A stretch of 64,000 nucleotides of DNA from Micromonospora inyonensis. Its GTDB lineage: Bacteria; Actinomycetota; Actinomycetes; Mycobacteriales; Micromonosporaceae. Under the pieces are notes generated by a model. The model searched no databases, was not told the origin of the DNA, and was given only the letters and a program-made list of their open reading frames with translations. The DNA lies in NCBI RefSeq assembly GCF_900091415.1, contig NZ_FMHU01000001.1, positions 496,001 to 560,000 of the forward strand, in the 5' to 3' direction. The position numbers and the translations under genes were made by a program. Positions 18,682 through 27,261 of this stretch are shown here, one piece after another; position 1 is the stretch's first letter, and the number at the start of each line of letters is the position of its first letter.

Positions 18682-18715
18682 CGGAGGGAGACGACCACGT
18701 GGTCGTCTCCCTCCG
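18682..18715. terminator. Perfect 34-bp palindrome between DUF4190 gene and sucD
   Basis: CGGAGGGAGACGACCAC is followed directly by its exact reverse complement with no spacer base, 19 bases after one stop and 17 bases from the other. It is best read as a bidirectional terminator for the convergent genes. Confidence 0.8.
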
Positions 18716-18732
18716 GCATGCGTGCTCTCGGC

Positions 18733-19620
18733 TCAGCCGGCCGACATGATCTCCCGCATCAGCTTGGCGGTCTCGGTCGGCGTCTTGCCGACCTTGACGC
18801 CGACCGCCTCCAGCGCCTCCTTCTTCGCCTCGGCGGTGCCCGCCGAGCCGGAGATGATCGCGCCGGCGTGCCCCATGGTCTTGCCGGGCGGGGCGGTGAA
18901 GCCGGCGATGTAGCCGACCACCGGCTTGGTCACGTTCGCCTTGATGAAGTCGGCGGCCCGCTCCTCGGCGTCACCGCCGATCTCACCGATCATGACGATG
19001 GCGTCGGTGTCCGGGTCGGCCTCGAAGGCGGCCAGCGCGTCGATGTGGGTGGTGCCGATGATCGGGTCGCCACCGATGCCGACGCAGGTCGAGAAGCCGA
19101 TGTCGCGCAGCTCGTACATCATCTGGTAGGTCAGCGTGCCGCTCTTGCTGACCAGACCGATCCGGCCGGAGCCGGTGATGTCGGCCGGGATGATGCCGGC
19201 GTTGGAGGCCCCCGGCGAGGCGATGCCCGGGCAGTTCGGGCCGATGATCCGGGTGCGCTCCCCCTGGGTGGTGTTGTACGCCCAGAAGGCGGCGGTGTCG
19301 TGCACCGGGACGCCTTCGGTGATCACCACGGCCAGCGGGATGCCCGCGTCGATCGCCTCGACCACCGCGCCCTTGGTGAACTGCGGCGGTACGAAGATCA
19401 CCGTGACGTCGGCACCGGTCTGCGCCATGGCGTCGGCCACGTTGGCGAAGACCGGCAGCTCGGTGCCGTCGAAGTCGACGGTCTGTCCGGCCTTGCGCGG
19501 GTTCACGCCACCAACGACGTTGGTGCCGGCGGCGAGCATCCGCCGGGTGTGCTTGGAACCCTCGGAACCGGTCATCCCCTGGACGATGACCTTCGAGTCC
19601 TTGGTCAGCCAGATTGCCAT
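18733..19620 (-). CDS. sucD: Succinyl-CoA synthetase (ADP-forming), alpha subunit
   Basis: A TCA cycle enzyme interconverting succinyl-CoA and succinate with nucleotide phosphorylation; the alpha subunit carries the phosphorylated histidine. The 295 residues show [14 protein letters not shown], the CoA-binding Rossmann region, [12 protein letters not shown] and the active-site [15 protein letters not shown] near residue 245. It lies 3 bases after sucC in one transcription unit. Confidence 0.97.
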   Translation of the reverse strand: MAIWLTKDSKVIVQGMTGSEGSKHTRRMLAAGTNVVGGVNPRKAGQTVDFDGTELPVFANVADAMAQTGADVTVIFVPPQFTKGAVVEAIDAGIPLAVVITEGVPVHDTAAFWAYNTTQGERTRIIGPNCPGIASPGASNAGIIPADITGSGRIGLVSKSGTLTYQMMYELRDIGFSTCVGIGGDPIIGTTHIDALAAFEADPDTDAIVMIGEIGGDAEERAADFIKANVTKPVVGYIAGFTAPPGKTMGHAGAIISGSAGTAEAKKEALEAVGVKVGKTPTETAKLMREIMSAG

Positions 19621-19623
19621 TTG

Positions 19624-20802
19624 TCAGACCCCCGCAGCCGCCAGCTCGGCGGCCCGCTCGGCCGCGCCGTCCATGGTGTCGACCCGCTGCACGAGCGGGT
19701 TCTTCGCGCCGTCGAGGATCGCCCGACCGGCCTCCGCGTTGTTGCCGTCGAGACGGACCACGAGCGGCTTGGTCACCTGCTCGCCGCGCTGCTCGAGCAG
19801 GGCCAGCGCCTGGATGATGCCGTTGGCGACCTCGTCGCAGGCGGTGATGCCGCCGAAGACGTTCACGAAGACGCTCTTGACCGACGGGTCGGACAGGACG
19901 ATCTCCAGCCCGTTCGCCATCACCGCGGCGCTCGCGCCACCACCGATGTCGAGGAAGTTCGCCGGCTTGACGTTGCCGTGCCGCTCACCGGCGTACGCCA
20001 CCACGTCGAGGGTCGACATGACCAGGCCGGCGCCGTTGCCGATGATGCCGACCTCGCCGTCGAGCTTGACGTAGTTGAGGTCCTTCTCCTTGGCCCGCTG
20101 CTCCAGCGGGTCCACCGCCGCCTGGTCGACCAGGGCCTCGTGGTCCGGGTGCCGGAACGCGGCGTTCTCGTCCAGGGTCACCTTGGCGTCGAGCAGCAGC
20201 ACGTTGCCGTCTGCCGTACGGGCCAGCGGGTTCACCTCGACCAGGGTGGCGTCCTCGGCCACGAAGGCCTGCCAGAGCTGTACCGCGATCCCGACGACCT
20301 GGTCGGCGACCTCGGCCGGGAACCCGGCGGCGGTGACGATCTCCCGCGCCGTGGCCTCGTCCACGCCGGTGTTGGCGTCGATCGGGGTCTTGACGACCTT
20401 GTCCGGGCTCTCGGCGGCGACCTGTTCGATGTCCATGCCGCCGGCCACGCTGGCGATGCACAGGAAGGTGCGGTTCGCCCGGTCGAGCAGGTACGAGAAG
20501 TAGTACTCCTCGGCGATGTCCGCGGTCACCGTGATCATCACCTTGTGGACGGTGTGACCCTTGATGTCCATGCCGAGGATGTCGGTGGCCCGAGCCACCG
20601 TCTCCTCCGTGCCCTCCGCCAACTTGACGCCGCCGGCCTTGCCTCGGCCACCGACCTTCACCTGGGCCTTCACGACCACCCGTCCGCCAAGGCGCTCGGC
20701 GATCGCGCGTGCCTCCTCCGGGGTCGTCGCGACGCCGCCGGCGAGCACGGGCAGTCCGTGTCGCTCGAACAGGTCCCGCCCCTGGTACTCGTACAGGTCC
20801 AC
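19624..20802 (-). CDS. sucC: Succinyl-CoA synthetase (ADP-forming), beta subunit
   Basis: A 392-residue ATP-grasp subunit that binds the nucleotide and pairs with SucD. Visible are [19 protein letters not shown] at the N-terminus, [40 protein letters not shown], and the C-terminal [10 protein letters not shown] and [11 protein letters not shown]. The frame is open upstream, but homology and normal length support GTG 20802. There is no strong Shine-Dalgarno match there, so initiation may be weak or leaderless. Gene order sucC-sucD is conserved. Confidence 0.95.
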   Translation of the reverse strand: MDLYEYQGRDLFERHGLPVLAGGVATTPEEARAIAERLGGRVVVKAQVKVGGRGKAGGVKLAEGTEETVARATDILGMDIKGHTVHKVMITVTADIAEEYYFSYLLDRANRTFLCIASVAGGMDIEQVAAESPDKVVKTPIDANTGVDEATAREIVTAAGFPAEVADQVVGIAVQLWQAFVAEDATLVEVNPLARTADGNVLLLDAKVTLDENAAFRHPDHEALVDQAAVDPLEQRAKEKDLNYVKLDGEVGIIGNGAGLVMSTLDVVAYAGERHGNVKPANFLDIGGGASAAVMANGLEIVLSDPSVKSVFVNVFGGITACDEVANGIIQALALLEQRGEQVTKPLVVRLDGNNAEAGRAILDGAKNPLVQRVDTMDGAAERAAELAAAGV

Positions 20803-21300
20803 GATTGCGCGTCCCGTCCCGTCTCCGCGGCGCGCCGTCGCGCCGCCACCAGCGTTGGAAAAAGCTTGACGCCTGCCGTCACAGATGACAGGCCGTTTGC
20901 GGCAGCCTAACGAGAAGGACACCACCGGCAACCGAGCGGGTGCGTGGTGTGCCGAAACGCACAGCGACGTGCGGAACGCCGGAGTCCGCGCGGGCGGGTC
21001 GGGGAGCAGTCCCTTTGGTCCGCAGCCGGGGCGAAACTCGCCGCGACGGGGCGTAACCCCTGGTGCCGGGGGTCGTTGAGAGAAGTGTCGGAGCGCTGGT
21101 CAGCGCGATGACGGGAGACGGCCGATGCCCTGTCGGTCGAGGGGTGGCGGCGGGGCATCGTGCATAGAGGGGCCGGACGTGTGAGGGGTGCGTCCGGTCC
21201 CTCCCCCCGTTTTCCACCGACTCCACCCGAGCGGCCTCCGGTTCTCCCCGGTCGGGCCCCGGCCCGGTGTCGCAGCCGGGCCGGCGGCGCTCGCCGGGGG
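20803..21300. other. Non-coding stretch upstream of sucC
   Basis: About 500 bases between the sucC start and the end of the B12-binding gene. No open frame here has gene-like composition. It probably holds the sucC promoter near its left end (an AT-richer patch around 20860-20910) and, at 21259-21284, a perfect 9-bp hairpin (CCGGCCCGG / CCGGGCCGG) that could terminate the upstream minus-strand gene. Confidence 0.5.
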
Positions 21301-21705
21301 TCAGCCGACCGGCTGGGCGATGTTGTCCCGGACCCACTCGACGATCGCCTGGGTGGTGGCGCCCGGAGTGAAGATCTTGGCCACGCCGATCTGCTCCAAC
21401 TCGGGGATGTCGGCCTCGGGGATGATCCCGCCGCCGAAGACGACGACGTCGCGGGCGTCCCGCTCGGCGAGCAGCTCCAGCACCCGGCGGAAGAGCGTCA
21501 TGTGCGCGCCGGAGAGCACGGAGAGCCCGACCGCGTCGGCGTCCTCCTGGATCGCCGTCTCCACGATCTGCTCCGGCGTCTGGTGCAGCCCGGTGTAGAT
21601 GACCTCCATGCCGGCGTCGCGCAGCGCCCGCGCGACCACCTTGGCGCCCCGGTCGTGCCCGTCCAGGCCCGGCTTGGCGACGACGACCCGAATTCGAGAG
21701 CTCAT
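21301..21705 (-). CDS. Stand-alone cobalamin-binding domain protein (methylmalonyl-CoA mutase C-domain type)
   Basis: A 134-residue protein equal to the B12-binding domain of acyl-CoA mutases. It has the base-off signature DGHDRG (DxHxxG, near residues 15-20), then SVLSGAHM and VVFGGGIIP around the cofactor pocket. No mutase large subunit or other B12 enzyme gene lies in the window, so the partner must be encoded elsewhere. It could be the small subunit of a two-subunit mutase. ATG 21705; the divergent gap to the M23 gene holds an AT-rich promoter-like patch at about 21880-21960. Confidence 0.85.
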   Translation of the reverse strand: MSSRIRVVVAKPGLDGHDRGAKVVARALRDAGMEVIYTGLHQTPEQIVETAIQEDADAVGLSVLSGAHMTLFRRVLELLAERDARDVVVFGGGIIPEADIPELEQIGVAKIFTPGATTQAIVEWVRDNIAQPVG

Positions 21706-22110
21706 CAGCGCACACCTCTCACAGGCTCAGCGGTTCCACAGGCTCGGCGGCAGATCACCTGAACGAACGGTAACCGACGGGCCCCGGCCGGGAAATCCGG
21801 CCGACGATCCATCGACGGGTGGCATGCCTCACGTCAGCCGGACATGCGCAGCGTAGTGATGACACAGAGCTACGAAAGGGCGGTAACGAGGGCGAATAGC
21901 AAAGGTAACGAAAGCCTATAACTCGTCACTCAACCGGACAAAATAAAACTCCAATGTGGCGCTCCGGCTTGTGGGGTGTCCGGGGGTTGGCTACCGTGTC
22001 CACGGTTGTCATCAGGTCCACGGACGGGTGACGACGCGGCCAGCCGGAGTTCATCCGAGCGTCACGAACCCGACCGGACCGCATCGGAAACCCGACAACG
22101 GAGGGTGTGC

Positions 22111-22830
22111 GTGCGCCAGCAGCTGTTGGATGAGCCCGATAGATATCGCGGCCGACGCCGTGTACCCACCCCGCCCCGCAGCCGTTACGCCGCCGTCGTC
22201 ACCACCGCCTTCGTCGGCGCGGGTGTCGTCGCCCTCGGCGCCAGCGCGATGCCCGACGCCAAGGGCGTCAACCCCTCGGTCCTCGACGAGCTGCGTCAGG
22301 CCTCGGTCACCAGCCAGGATCTCGCCGACCGGAGCGTCGACGCCGAGCGCGCCACCCGGGACTCCACCCGCCTGGCCGCCGACGACGCCGCCGAGCCCGA
22401 GGTCTGGCTGCTCCCCCTCGCCGAGGGCTACGAGTTCACCACCCCGTACGGCATGCGCGGGGGCGAACTGCACACCGGCGTCGACCTGGTCGCCCCGGAG
22501 GGCACCCCGTACGTCTCCATCCACGACGGCACGGTCACCAAGGCCGGCTGGTTCGGCGGGTACGGCTACACCGTGATCGTCCGGCACGCTGACGGCACCG
22601 AGGCCATCTACGGCCACTCCTCCCAGCTCAGCGTCAAGGAGGGGCAGCAGGTCAAGGCGGGCGACCAGCTCGGCCTTGTCGGCAACACCGGCCACTCCTA
22701 CGGCTCGCACCTGCACCTTGAGATCCACGTCAAGGGCGAGCCACGCGACCCGGTGCCGTGGCTCCAGCAGCGCGGAGCGGACATCAAGCTACAAGTCGAG
22801 GCAATCTACAGCGACGTCACCGCGTCCTGA
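22111..22830 (+). CDS. M23-family (LytM-type) peptidoglycan endopeptidase, secreted or anchored
   Basis: A 239-residue protein. Basic N-terminus, then a hydrophobic segment (about 30-48, YAAVVTTAFVGAGVVALGASA) acting as signal or anchor, a short helical linker, and a LytM domain from about residue 105 with metal ligands in HTGVDL and HLHLEIH. It should cut peptide cross-bridges in the wall. GTG 22111 is chosen because GGAGG sits 5 bases before it; the frame is open further upstream. The leader from the AT-rich patch to this start is about 160 bases. A second M23 gene follows after a terminator. Confidence 0.88.
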   Translation: MRQQLLDEPDRYRGRRRVPTPPRSRYAAVVTTAFVGAGVVALGASAMPDAKGVNPSVLDELRQASVTSQDLADRSVDAERATRDSTRLAADDAAEPEVWLLPLAEGYEFTTPYGMRGGELHTGVDLVAPEGTPYVSIHDGTVTKAGWFGGYGYTVIVRHADGTEAIYGHSSQLSVKEGQQVKAGDQLGLVGNTGHSYGSHLHLEIHVKGEPRDPVPWLQQRGADIKLQVEAIYSDVTAS

Positions 22831-22850
22831 CGTAACGCAACGACCGATCA

Positions 22851-22880
22851 CCGCCCGGATCGCACGATCCGGGCGGTTTT
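22851..22880 (+). terminator. Intrinsic terminator after the first M23 gene
   Basis: A perfect 12-bp stem (CCGCCCGGATCG / CGATCCGGGCGG) with a 2-nt loop followed by TTTT, 20 bases beyond the stop. This is one of the few hairpins here with a real U-tract. Confidence 0.9.
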
Positions 22881-23104
22881 CTGTGCCTCCGAACGACCCA
22901 AAGTGTGCTGCGTCACGCACCCAGGTGTGACCGGTCCCACTGGAAGGCATGATCATTTTTCGGGACGCACGGCATCGTACGAGGACATAGTCGGGCAGCG
23001 ACGCCGTTCCCTCCCCGGCTCGTGGCCGAACCCCGCACCACCTCCGCCGTCAGGCCGACCGAGGATTTCCGTGTCCCGTAGCCCTTACGACTGTGAAGGT
23101 CACC

Positions 23105-23908
23105 GTGCAGGAAGACAGCTTCAGCCAGAACCAGGACACCCGTCACCAGGCCACGGAACCCGGCGTCGGACGCCCGTGGTGGCACCGGCTCCGGACCCGG
23201 TACCTCGTGGCAGGCACGGCGGCCCTGGTCGGTCTCGGTCTGACCGGCGCCACCGTGATCGCCACCGGCTCCGACGACTCCCCCGCCCCGGCCCCGGTCG
23301 CCCTGGACGCCGAGGACCGCGCCGAGGCCGCCCGCCGGGCCGGCCGCGCGGACCGTCCGCCGGCCACCCCCTCGGCGACCGCGACCAGCCCGACACCGGC
23401 CCCGACCTCGGCCAGCCCCGAGCCCAGCGCGACCCCGAAGCCCCGGGCCACACGGAAGGCCACCAGCGCCCCGAAGCCCACCCGGAAGGCCACCAGCAAG
23501 CCGAAGGCCGCCTGGGTCAACCCGATGCCCGGCGCGGCGGTCACGTCCTGCTACGGGCCCCGCTGGGGCACCCTGCACGCCGGTATCGACCTGGCCCTTC
23601 CGGCCGGCACGCCGGTCCGGGCCGTGGCCGCCGGGACCGTGGTGAAGGCCGGCGACGCCGGTGACGGGTACGGCATCTCGGTCTTCGTCGACCACGGCAA
23701 CGGCTACCTGACCCAGTACGCCCACCTGAACTCGACCTCGGTGTCCGTCGGGTCGAAGGTCGCCGCCGCCACCACCATCGGCCGGGAGGGCTCCACCGGC
23801 GACTCCACCGGCCCGCACCTGCACTTCGAGGTGCACCAGGGCGGCATGTGGAACCAGATCGACCCGGCCCCGTTCATGCGGGCCCGCGGCGTCGACCTGG
23901 GTTGCTGA
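23105..23908 (+). CDS. M23-family (LytM-type) peptidoglycan endopeptidase with Pro/Ala/Lys-rich linker
   Basis: A 267-residue envelope hydrolase. One hydrophobic segment (about 32-52) follows a basic stretch. A long low-complexity linker of A, P, T, K and R (about 60-135) precedes the LytM domain, whose ligands are HAGIDLALP and the C-terminal PHLHFEVHQ. GTG 23105 has GAAGG five bases upstream; an in-frame GTG at 23093 lacks a ribosome-binding site. Its place beside pcrA/uvrD1 and sucC equals Rv0950c of M. tuberculosis. Convergent with pcrA. Confidence 0.88.
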   Translation: MQEDSFSQNQDTRHQATEPGVGRPWWHRLRTRYLVAGTAALVGLGLTGATVIATGSDDSPAPAPVALDAEDRAEAARRAGRADRPPATPSATATSPTPAPTSASPEPSATPKPRATRKATSAPKPTRKATSKPKAAWVNPMPGAAVTSCYGPRWGTLHAGIDLALPAGTPVRAVAAGTVVKAGDAGDGYGISVFVDHGNGYLTQYAHLNSTSVSVGSKVAAATTIGREGSTGDSTGPHLHFEVHQGGMWNQIDPAPFMRARGVDLGC

Positions 23909-23914
23909 GCCCGC

Positions 23915-23948
23915 CCTCGGGTGCCGGCCGGGCGGCCGGCACCCGAGG
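23915..23948. terminator. Bidirectional terminator between M23 gene and pcrA
   Basis: A perfect 15-bp stem (CCTCGGGTGCCGGCC / GGCCGGCACCCGAGG) with a 4-nt loop, fitting exactly in the 45-base gap between two convergent stops. Confidence 0.85.
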
Positions 23949-23953
23949 AGGGG

Positions 23954-26371
23954 TCAGAGTTTCTCGATCGGAGCGTGCCGGAGCACCAGCCAGAGTCGCT
24001 GGTCGCCGAAGTCGATCTGCGCCCGGGCACCCGGCCCGTGCCCCTCGACCGCGGTCACCCGGCCCAGCCCGTAGCGCTGGTGGTTGACCCGGTCGCCGAC
24101 CGCCACCTTCGGCGCCTGCGGCAGTTCGCTGGCGGTGGCGAGGCGGCTGCCGTCCACCCCGAGTCGCTTGGCGAGCTGTGCCGCACGCGGCGTACCACCG
24201 GTGAAGCCGCCGCCCCGCGCGGCTCCGAGCCGGTCCCCGGAGCCCGCCCGGCCGCCGACCCCGCCGCCCCCGCCGGCCCAGGAGGTGTACGAGCCCTCGG
24301 TCCGCTCCCAGCGGACCAGTTCGGTGGGCAGCTCCTCCATGAACCGGGACGGCGGATTGTAGGCCGGCTGCCCCCAGGCCGTGCGGGTGACCGCCCGGGA
24401 GAGGTAGAGACGCTGCCGGGCCCGGGTGATGCCGACGTACGCGAGCCGTCGCTCCTCCTCCAGCTCCCGGGTGTCGCCGAGCGAACGCAGGTGCGGGAAG
24501 ACGCCGTCCTCCAGGCCGGTGAGGAAGACCACCGGGAACTCGAGGCCCTTGGCGGTGTGCAGGGTCATCAGGGTGACCACACCCTGATGGTCCGGGTCGT
24601 CGCTGGGAATCTGGTCGGCGTCGGCGACCAGCGCGACCTGCTCCAGGAAGCCTGCCACCGTGGCCCGCTCCCCCTCCGCGCCGAGCGCCTCGACCCGCTC
24701 GGTGTACTCCCGGGCGACGCTGACCAGCTCCTGGAGGTTGTCCACCCGGCCGGCGTCCTGCGGGTCCAGGCTCTCCTCCAGCTCGGCCAGATAGCCCGAG
24801 CGGGTCAGCAGCGCCTCCAGCGCCTCCTCCGGGGTGCCGGTGGCGGCCAGCTCCCGTACCCCGTCGAGCAGCGCCACGAACTCGGTGATCGCATTCGCCG
24901 CCCGGGTGGAGATGCCCGGTGCGTCCTTCACCCGTCGCAGCGCGGCGCCGAAGGAGATCCGGTCCCGCGCGGCGAGTGCCTCCACGCACGCCTCGGCCCG
25001 GTCGCCGATGCCCCGGCGCGGGGTGTTGAGGATCCGGCGCAGGCTGACCGTGTCGTCACCGTTGACCACCGCGCGCAGGTACGCCAGCGCGTCGCGGACC
25101 TCCTTGCGCTCGTAGAAGCGCACCCCGCCGACCACCTTGTAGGGCAGGCCGACCCGGATGAAGACCTCCTCGAAGACCCGGGACTGGGCGTTGGTGCGGT
25201 AGAAGACCGCCACGTCGCCGGGGCGGGTCCCCCCCTCGTCGACCAGCCGGTCGATCTCGCGGGCCACCCAGTCCGCCTCGGCGTGCTCGGTGTCGGCGAC
25301 GTACCCGACGATCTGCTCGCCGGCACCGGCGTCGCTCCACAGCCGCTTCGGCTTGCGGGAGGTGTTCCGGTCGATGACCGCGTTGGCCGCGCTCAGGATG
25401 GTCTGGGTGGAGCGGTAGTTCTGCTCCAGCAGGATCGTCCGGGCGTCGGTGAAGTCCCGCTCGAACTCGAGGATGTTGCGGATCGTCGCGCCCCGGAACG
25501 CGTAGATCGACTGGTCGGCGTCGCCGACCACGCACAGTTCGGCCGGCGCGATCCCCTCGGTGCCGGAGACCAACTCCTTGATCAGCACGTACTGGGCGTG
25601 GTTGGTGTCCTGGTACTCGTCGACCAGCACGTGCCGGAACCGGCGACGGTAGCTCTCCGCGACGTGCGGGTGCGACTGGAACAGGTGCACCGTCGTCATG
25701 ATCAGGTCGTCGAAGTCCAGCGCGTGAGCCTCCCGCAGCCGCCGCTGGTAGAGCGTGTACGCCTCGGCGAGCGCCCGCTCGTTGGGCCCCTTGGCCCGGT
25801 CGGCGAAGGCCTCCGGGTCGACCAGTTCGTTCTTGAGGTTGGAGACCTGGGCGGCCAGTCCGCGGGCCGGGTAGCGCTTCGGGTCGAGGTCCAGTTCGCG
25901 GGCGACGAGCTGCATCAGCCGGCGGGAGTCGTCGGCGTCGTAGATGGAGAAGCTCGACTTCAGCCCGGCGTGCTCGTGCTCGGCCCGCAGGATGCGCACG
26001 CAGGCGGAGTGGAAGGTCGAGACCCACATCAGCCGGGCACGCGGGCCGACCAGGGCGGTCACCCGCTCCTTCATCTCCCCGGCGGCCTTGTTGGTGAAGG
26101 TGATCGCGATGATCTCGCCGGGGTGCACGTCCCGCGCGGCGAGCAGGTAGGCGATCCGGTTGGTCAGCACCCGGGTCTTGCCCGAGCCGGCCCCGGCCAC
26201 GATCAGCAGCGGTGACCCGGCGTGGGTGACCGCCTCGTGTTGTGGCCCGTTCAGCCCGGCCAGCAGCTCCCCCGGATCGGGCCGGGCCGGGCCGGAGCCC
26301 GCGCGACGGGGCACGGCGGACGGGGACTCCGACGCGGACTGGGACGGCGGGATTTCGAAGAGAGCATGCAT
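23954..26371 (-). CDS. pcrA: ATP-dependent DNA helicase PcrA/UvrD (UvrD1-like)
   Basis: An 805-residue superfamily 1A 3'-5' helicase for nucleotide excision repair and replication-fork upkeep. Motifs in order: Q-motif LNGPQHEAV, I AGAGSGKTR, Ia ITFTNKAAGEM, II VDEYQDTN, III GDADQSIYAFRGA, IV EQNYRST, V VTLMTLHTAKGLEFP, VI RLAYVGITRARQRLYL. The C-terminal region ends in a Tudor-like fold (VAVGDRVNHQRYGLGRVTAV) that in UvrD1/PcrA binds RNA polymerase. Synteny with Rv0949 supports the UvrD1 type. It is divergent from the chorismate mutase leader. Confidence 0.95.
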   Translation of the reverse strand: MHALFEIPPSQSASESPSAVPRRAGSGPARPDPGELLAGLNGPQHEAVTHAGSPLLIVAGAGSGKTRVLTNRIAYLLAARDVHPGEIIAITFTNKAAGEMKERVTALVGPRARLMWVSTFHSACVRILRAEHEHAGLKSSFSIYDADDSRRLMQLVARELDLDPKRYPARGLAAQVSNLKNELVDPEAFADRAKGPNERALAEAYTLYQRRLREAHALDFDDLIMTTVHLFQSHPHVAESYRRRFRHVLVDEYQDTNHAQYVLIKELVSGTEGIAPAELCVVGDADQSIYAFRGATIRNILEFERDFTDARTILLEQNYRSTQTILSAANAVIDRNTSRKPKRLWSDAGAGEQIVGYVADTEHAEADWVAREIDRLVDEGGTRPGDVAVFYRTNAQSRVFEEVFIRVGLPYKVVGGVRFYERKEVRDALAYLRAVVNGDDTVSLRRILNTPRRGIGDRAEACVEALAARDRISFGAALRRVKDAPGISTRAANAITEFVALLDGVRELAATGTPEEALEALLTRSGYLAELEESLDPQDAGRVDNLQELVSVAREYTERVEALGAEGERATVAGFLEQVALVADADQIPSDDPDHQGVVTLMTLHTAKGLEFPVVFLTGLEDGVFPHLRSLGDTRELEEERRLAYVGITRARQRLYLSRAVTRTAWGQPAYNPPSRFMEELPTELVRWERTEGSYTSWAGGGGGVGGRAGSGDRLGAARGGGFTGGTPRAAQLAKRLGVDGSRLATASELPQAPKVAVGDRVNHQRYGLGRVTAVEGHGPGARAQIDFGDQRLWLVLRHAPIEKL

Positions 26372-26453
26372 CGCCCGGCGAGTCTATGCCGCCCGGCCGA
26401 CACTTCCGCCCGCGGTGCGTCCCCGGCCCGTCGGGCGCAGGCCCGGCCTAGCG

Positions 26454-26507
26454 GGATGCAGGGGTCCCCTGCTACCGCTTTTTGCCTAGCAGGGGACCCC
26501 TGCATCC
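26454..26507. repeat. Dispersed palindromic element, copy 3 (perfect)
   Basis: The 21-bp left arm (26454-26474) and right arm (26487-26507) are exact reverse complements around a 12-nt loop (CCGCTTTTTGCC). It lies between divergent pcrA and the chorismate mutase leader, where no terminator is required, which argues that the element is a mobile or structural repeat rather than only a terminator. Confidence 0.92.
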
Positions 26508-26581
26508 ACGCGGGCGCGGACGTCCCGCTCCTGGTGGCGGTACGGCCGATTCAACGGAACGCTTGCGCCCCGGGCCGCCAG

Positions 26582-26665
26582 ATGGGCATACTCGACGGCG
26601 TGTTCGGTCAGCGTCTCTCCTTTTACTACGGCTCCGGGAGTCCGGCAGCCGCAGGTCGCGCCTGA
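26582..26665 (+). CDS. Candidate leader peptide with Phe-Tyr-Tyr codons
   Basis: A 27-codon frame starting MGILDGVFGQRLSFYYG and ending at TGA 26665. Codons TTT TAC TAC (26621-26629) sit directly before sequences able to form alternative RNA hairpins, and the chorismate mutase gene follows. This is the layout of an aromatic amino acid attenuator peptide. The ribosome-binding site before ATG 26582 is poor; GTG 26600 is an alternative start giving VFGQRLSFYY. Confidence 0.65.
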   Translation: MGILDGVFGQRLSFYYGSGSPAAAGRA

Positions 26666-26715
26666 TCGATCAGACCTACGAAGGCCCCGGGCTCCTGGAG
26701 TCCGGGGCCTTTTCC
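26630..26715 (+). promoter_or_regulatory. Candidate transcription attenuator of chorismate mutase
   Basis: The terminator stem is AAGGCCCCGG (26681-26690) with CCGGGGCCTT (26702-26711), an 11-nt loop and TTTTCC. The alternative pairing is 26632-26645 with 26687-26700: 14 consecutive pairs, two of them G-U, which would consume the last four bases of the terminator's left arm. The upstream partner begins just after the Tyr codons of the leader peptide, and the peptide stop (26663-26665) lies before the terminator. The geometry supports antitermination when charged tRNA-Phe or tRNA-Tyr is scarce. Confidence 0.7.
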
Positions 26716-26760
26716 GTCCCGGGATCCGGGCAGCGGGCACCACCGTGCGAGAGGTACCCG

Positions 26761-27108
26761 ATGATGACAGACGTGGTGGAGCAGAACGGCGAGTCGGCCG
26801 GAACGACGCGACCGGACGCCCAGGAGGGTCCGCCGGAGGCACAGACGGGCACGCAGGAGCCGGACGCGGCGGCCCGGATCGTCGCCATCCGGGAGCGGAT
26901 CGACGAGATCGACCAGCGGTTGATCGAACTCTGGCAGGAGCGGGCCAGCCTGTCGCAGCACGTCGGCAGGACCCGGATCGCCTCCGGTGGGACCCGGCTG
27001 GTGCTCTCCCGGGAGCAGGCCATCCTGGAGAGGTTCCGGACGGCGCTGGGGGCCGACGGCGTGCAGCTCGCCCTCCTGCTGCTCCGGGCCGGTCGTGGAC
27101 CACTCTGA
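26761..27108 (+). CDS. Chorismate mutase, AroQ class (intracellular, Rv0948c-like)
   Basis: Converts chorismate to prephenate, the branch to Phe and Tyr. The 115-residue protein has a 37-residue acidic tail followed by the AroQ helical core: IRERIDEIDQRLIELWQERA, then VGRTRIASGGTRLVLSREQAILERF, ending LLLLRAGRG. The core resembles M. tuberculosis Rv0948c, which also sits beside uvrD1. The mycobacterial enzyme is weak alone and is activated by DAHP synthase; the same may hold here. ATG 26761 follows GAGAGG. The upstream attenuator suggests control by Phe/Tyr supply. Confidence 0.88.
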   Translation: MMTDVVEQNGESAGTTRPDAQEGPPEAQTGTQEPDAAARIVAIRERIDEIDQRLIELWQERASLSQHVGRTRIASGGTRLVLSREQAILERFRTALGADGVQLALLLLRAGRGPL

Positions 27109-27160
27109 CCGGCCGGCCGCCGGGCCGCTCCCGTCGGGGGCGGGCACCGGTCGACACAGA

Positions 27161-27194
27161 TCCGGGGCGCCGGTCTGACGACCGACGCCCCGGA
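27161..27194. terminator. Bidirectional hairpin after chorismate mutase and the opp operon
   Basis: Stem TCCGGGGCG / CGCCCCGGA is extended by CGGTC / GACCG inside one mismatched pair, with a TGAC loop. It lies between convergent chorismate mutase and oppF-type genes. Confidence 0.75.
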
Positions 27195-27261
27195 TACTGA
27201 GGAGGCACTTCCTTTCACCGCTGGCCGGGTACGGGTGGCCGGATCAGCGGCGCCTGGGGCG

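Noticed and set aside
20879..21715. 278-codon minus frame spanning the sucC upstream gap and the B12 gene
   Set aside because: It overlaps the real B12-binding gene in a different frame and continues into low-complexity sequence without motifs.
21950..22110. c-di-AMP riboswitch before the first M23 gene
   Set aside because: Only partial consensus strings were found; the conserved GGTGAATC and GCTAACC elements are not visible, so it is left as a low-interest question rather than a feature.
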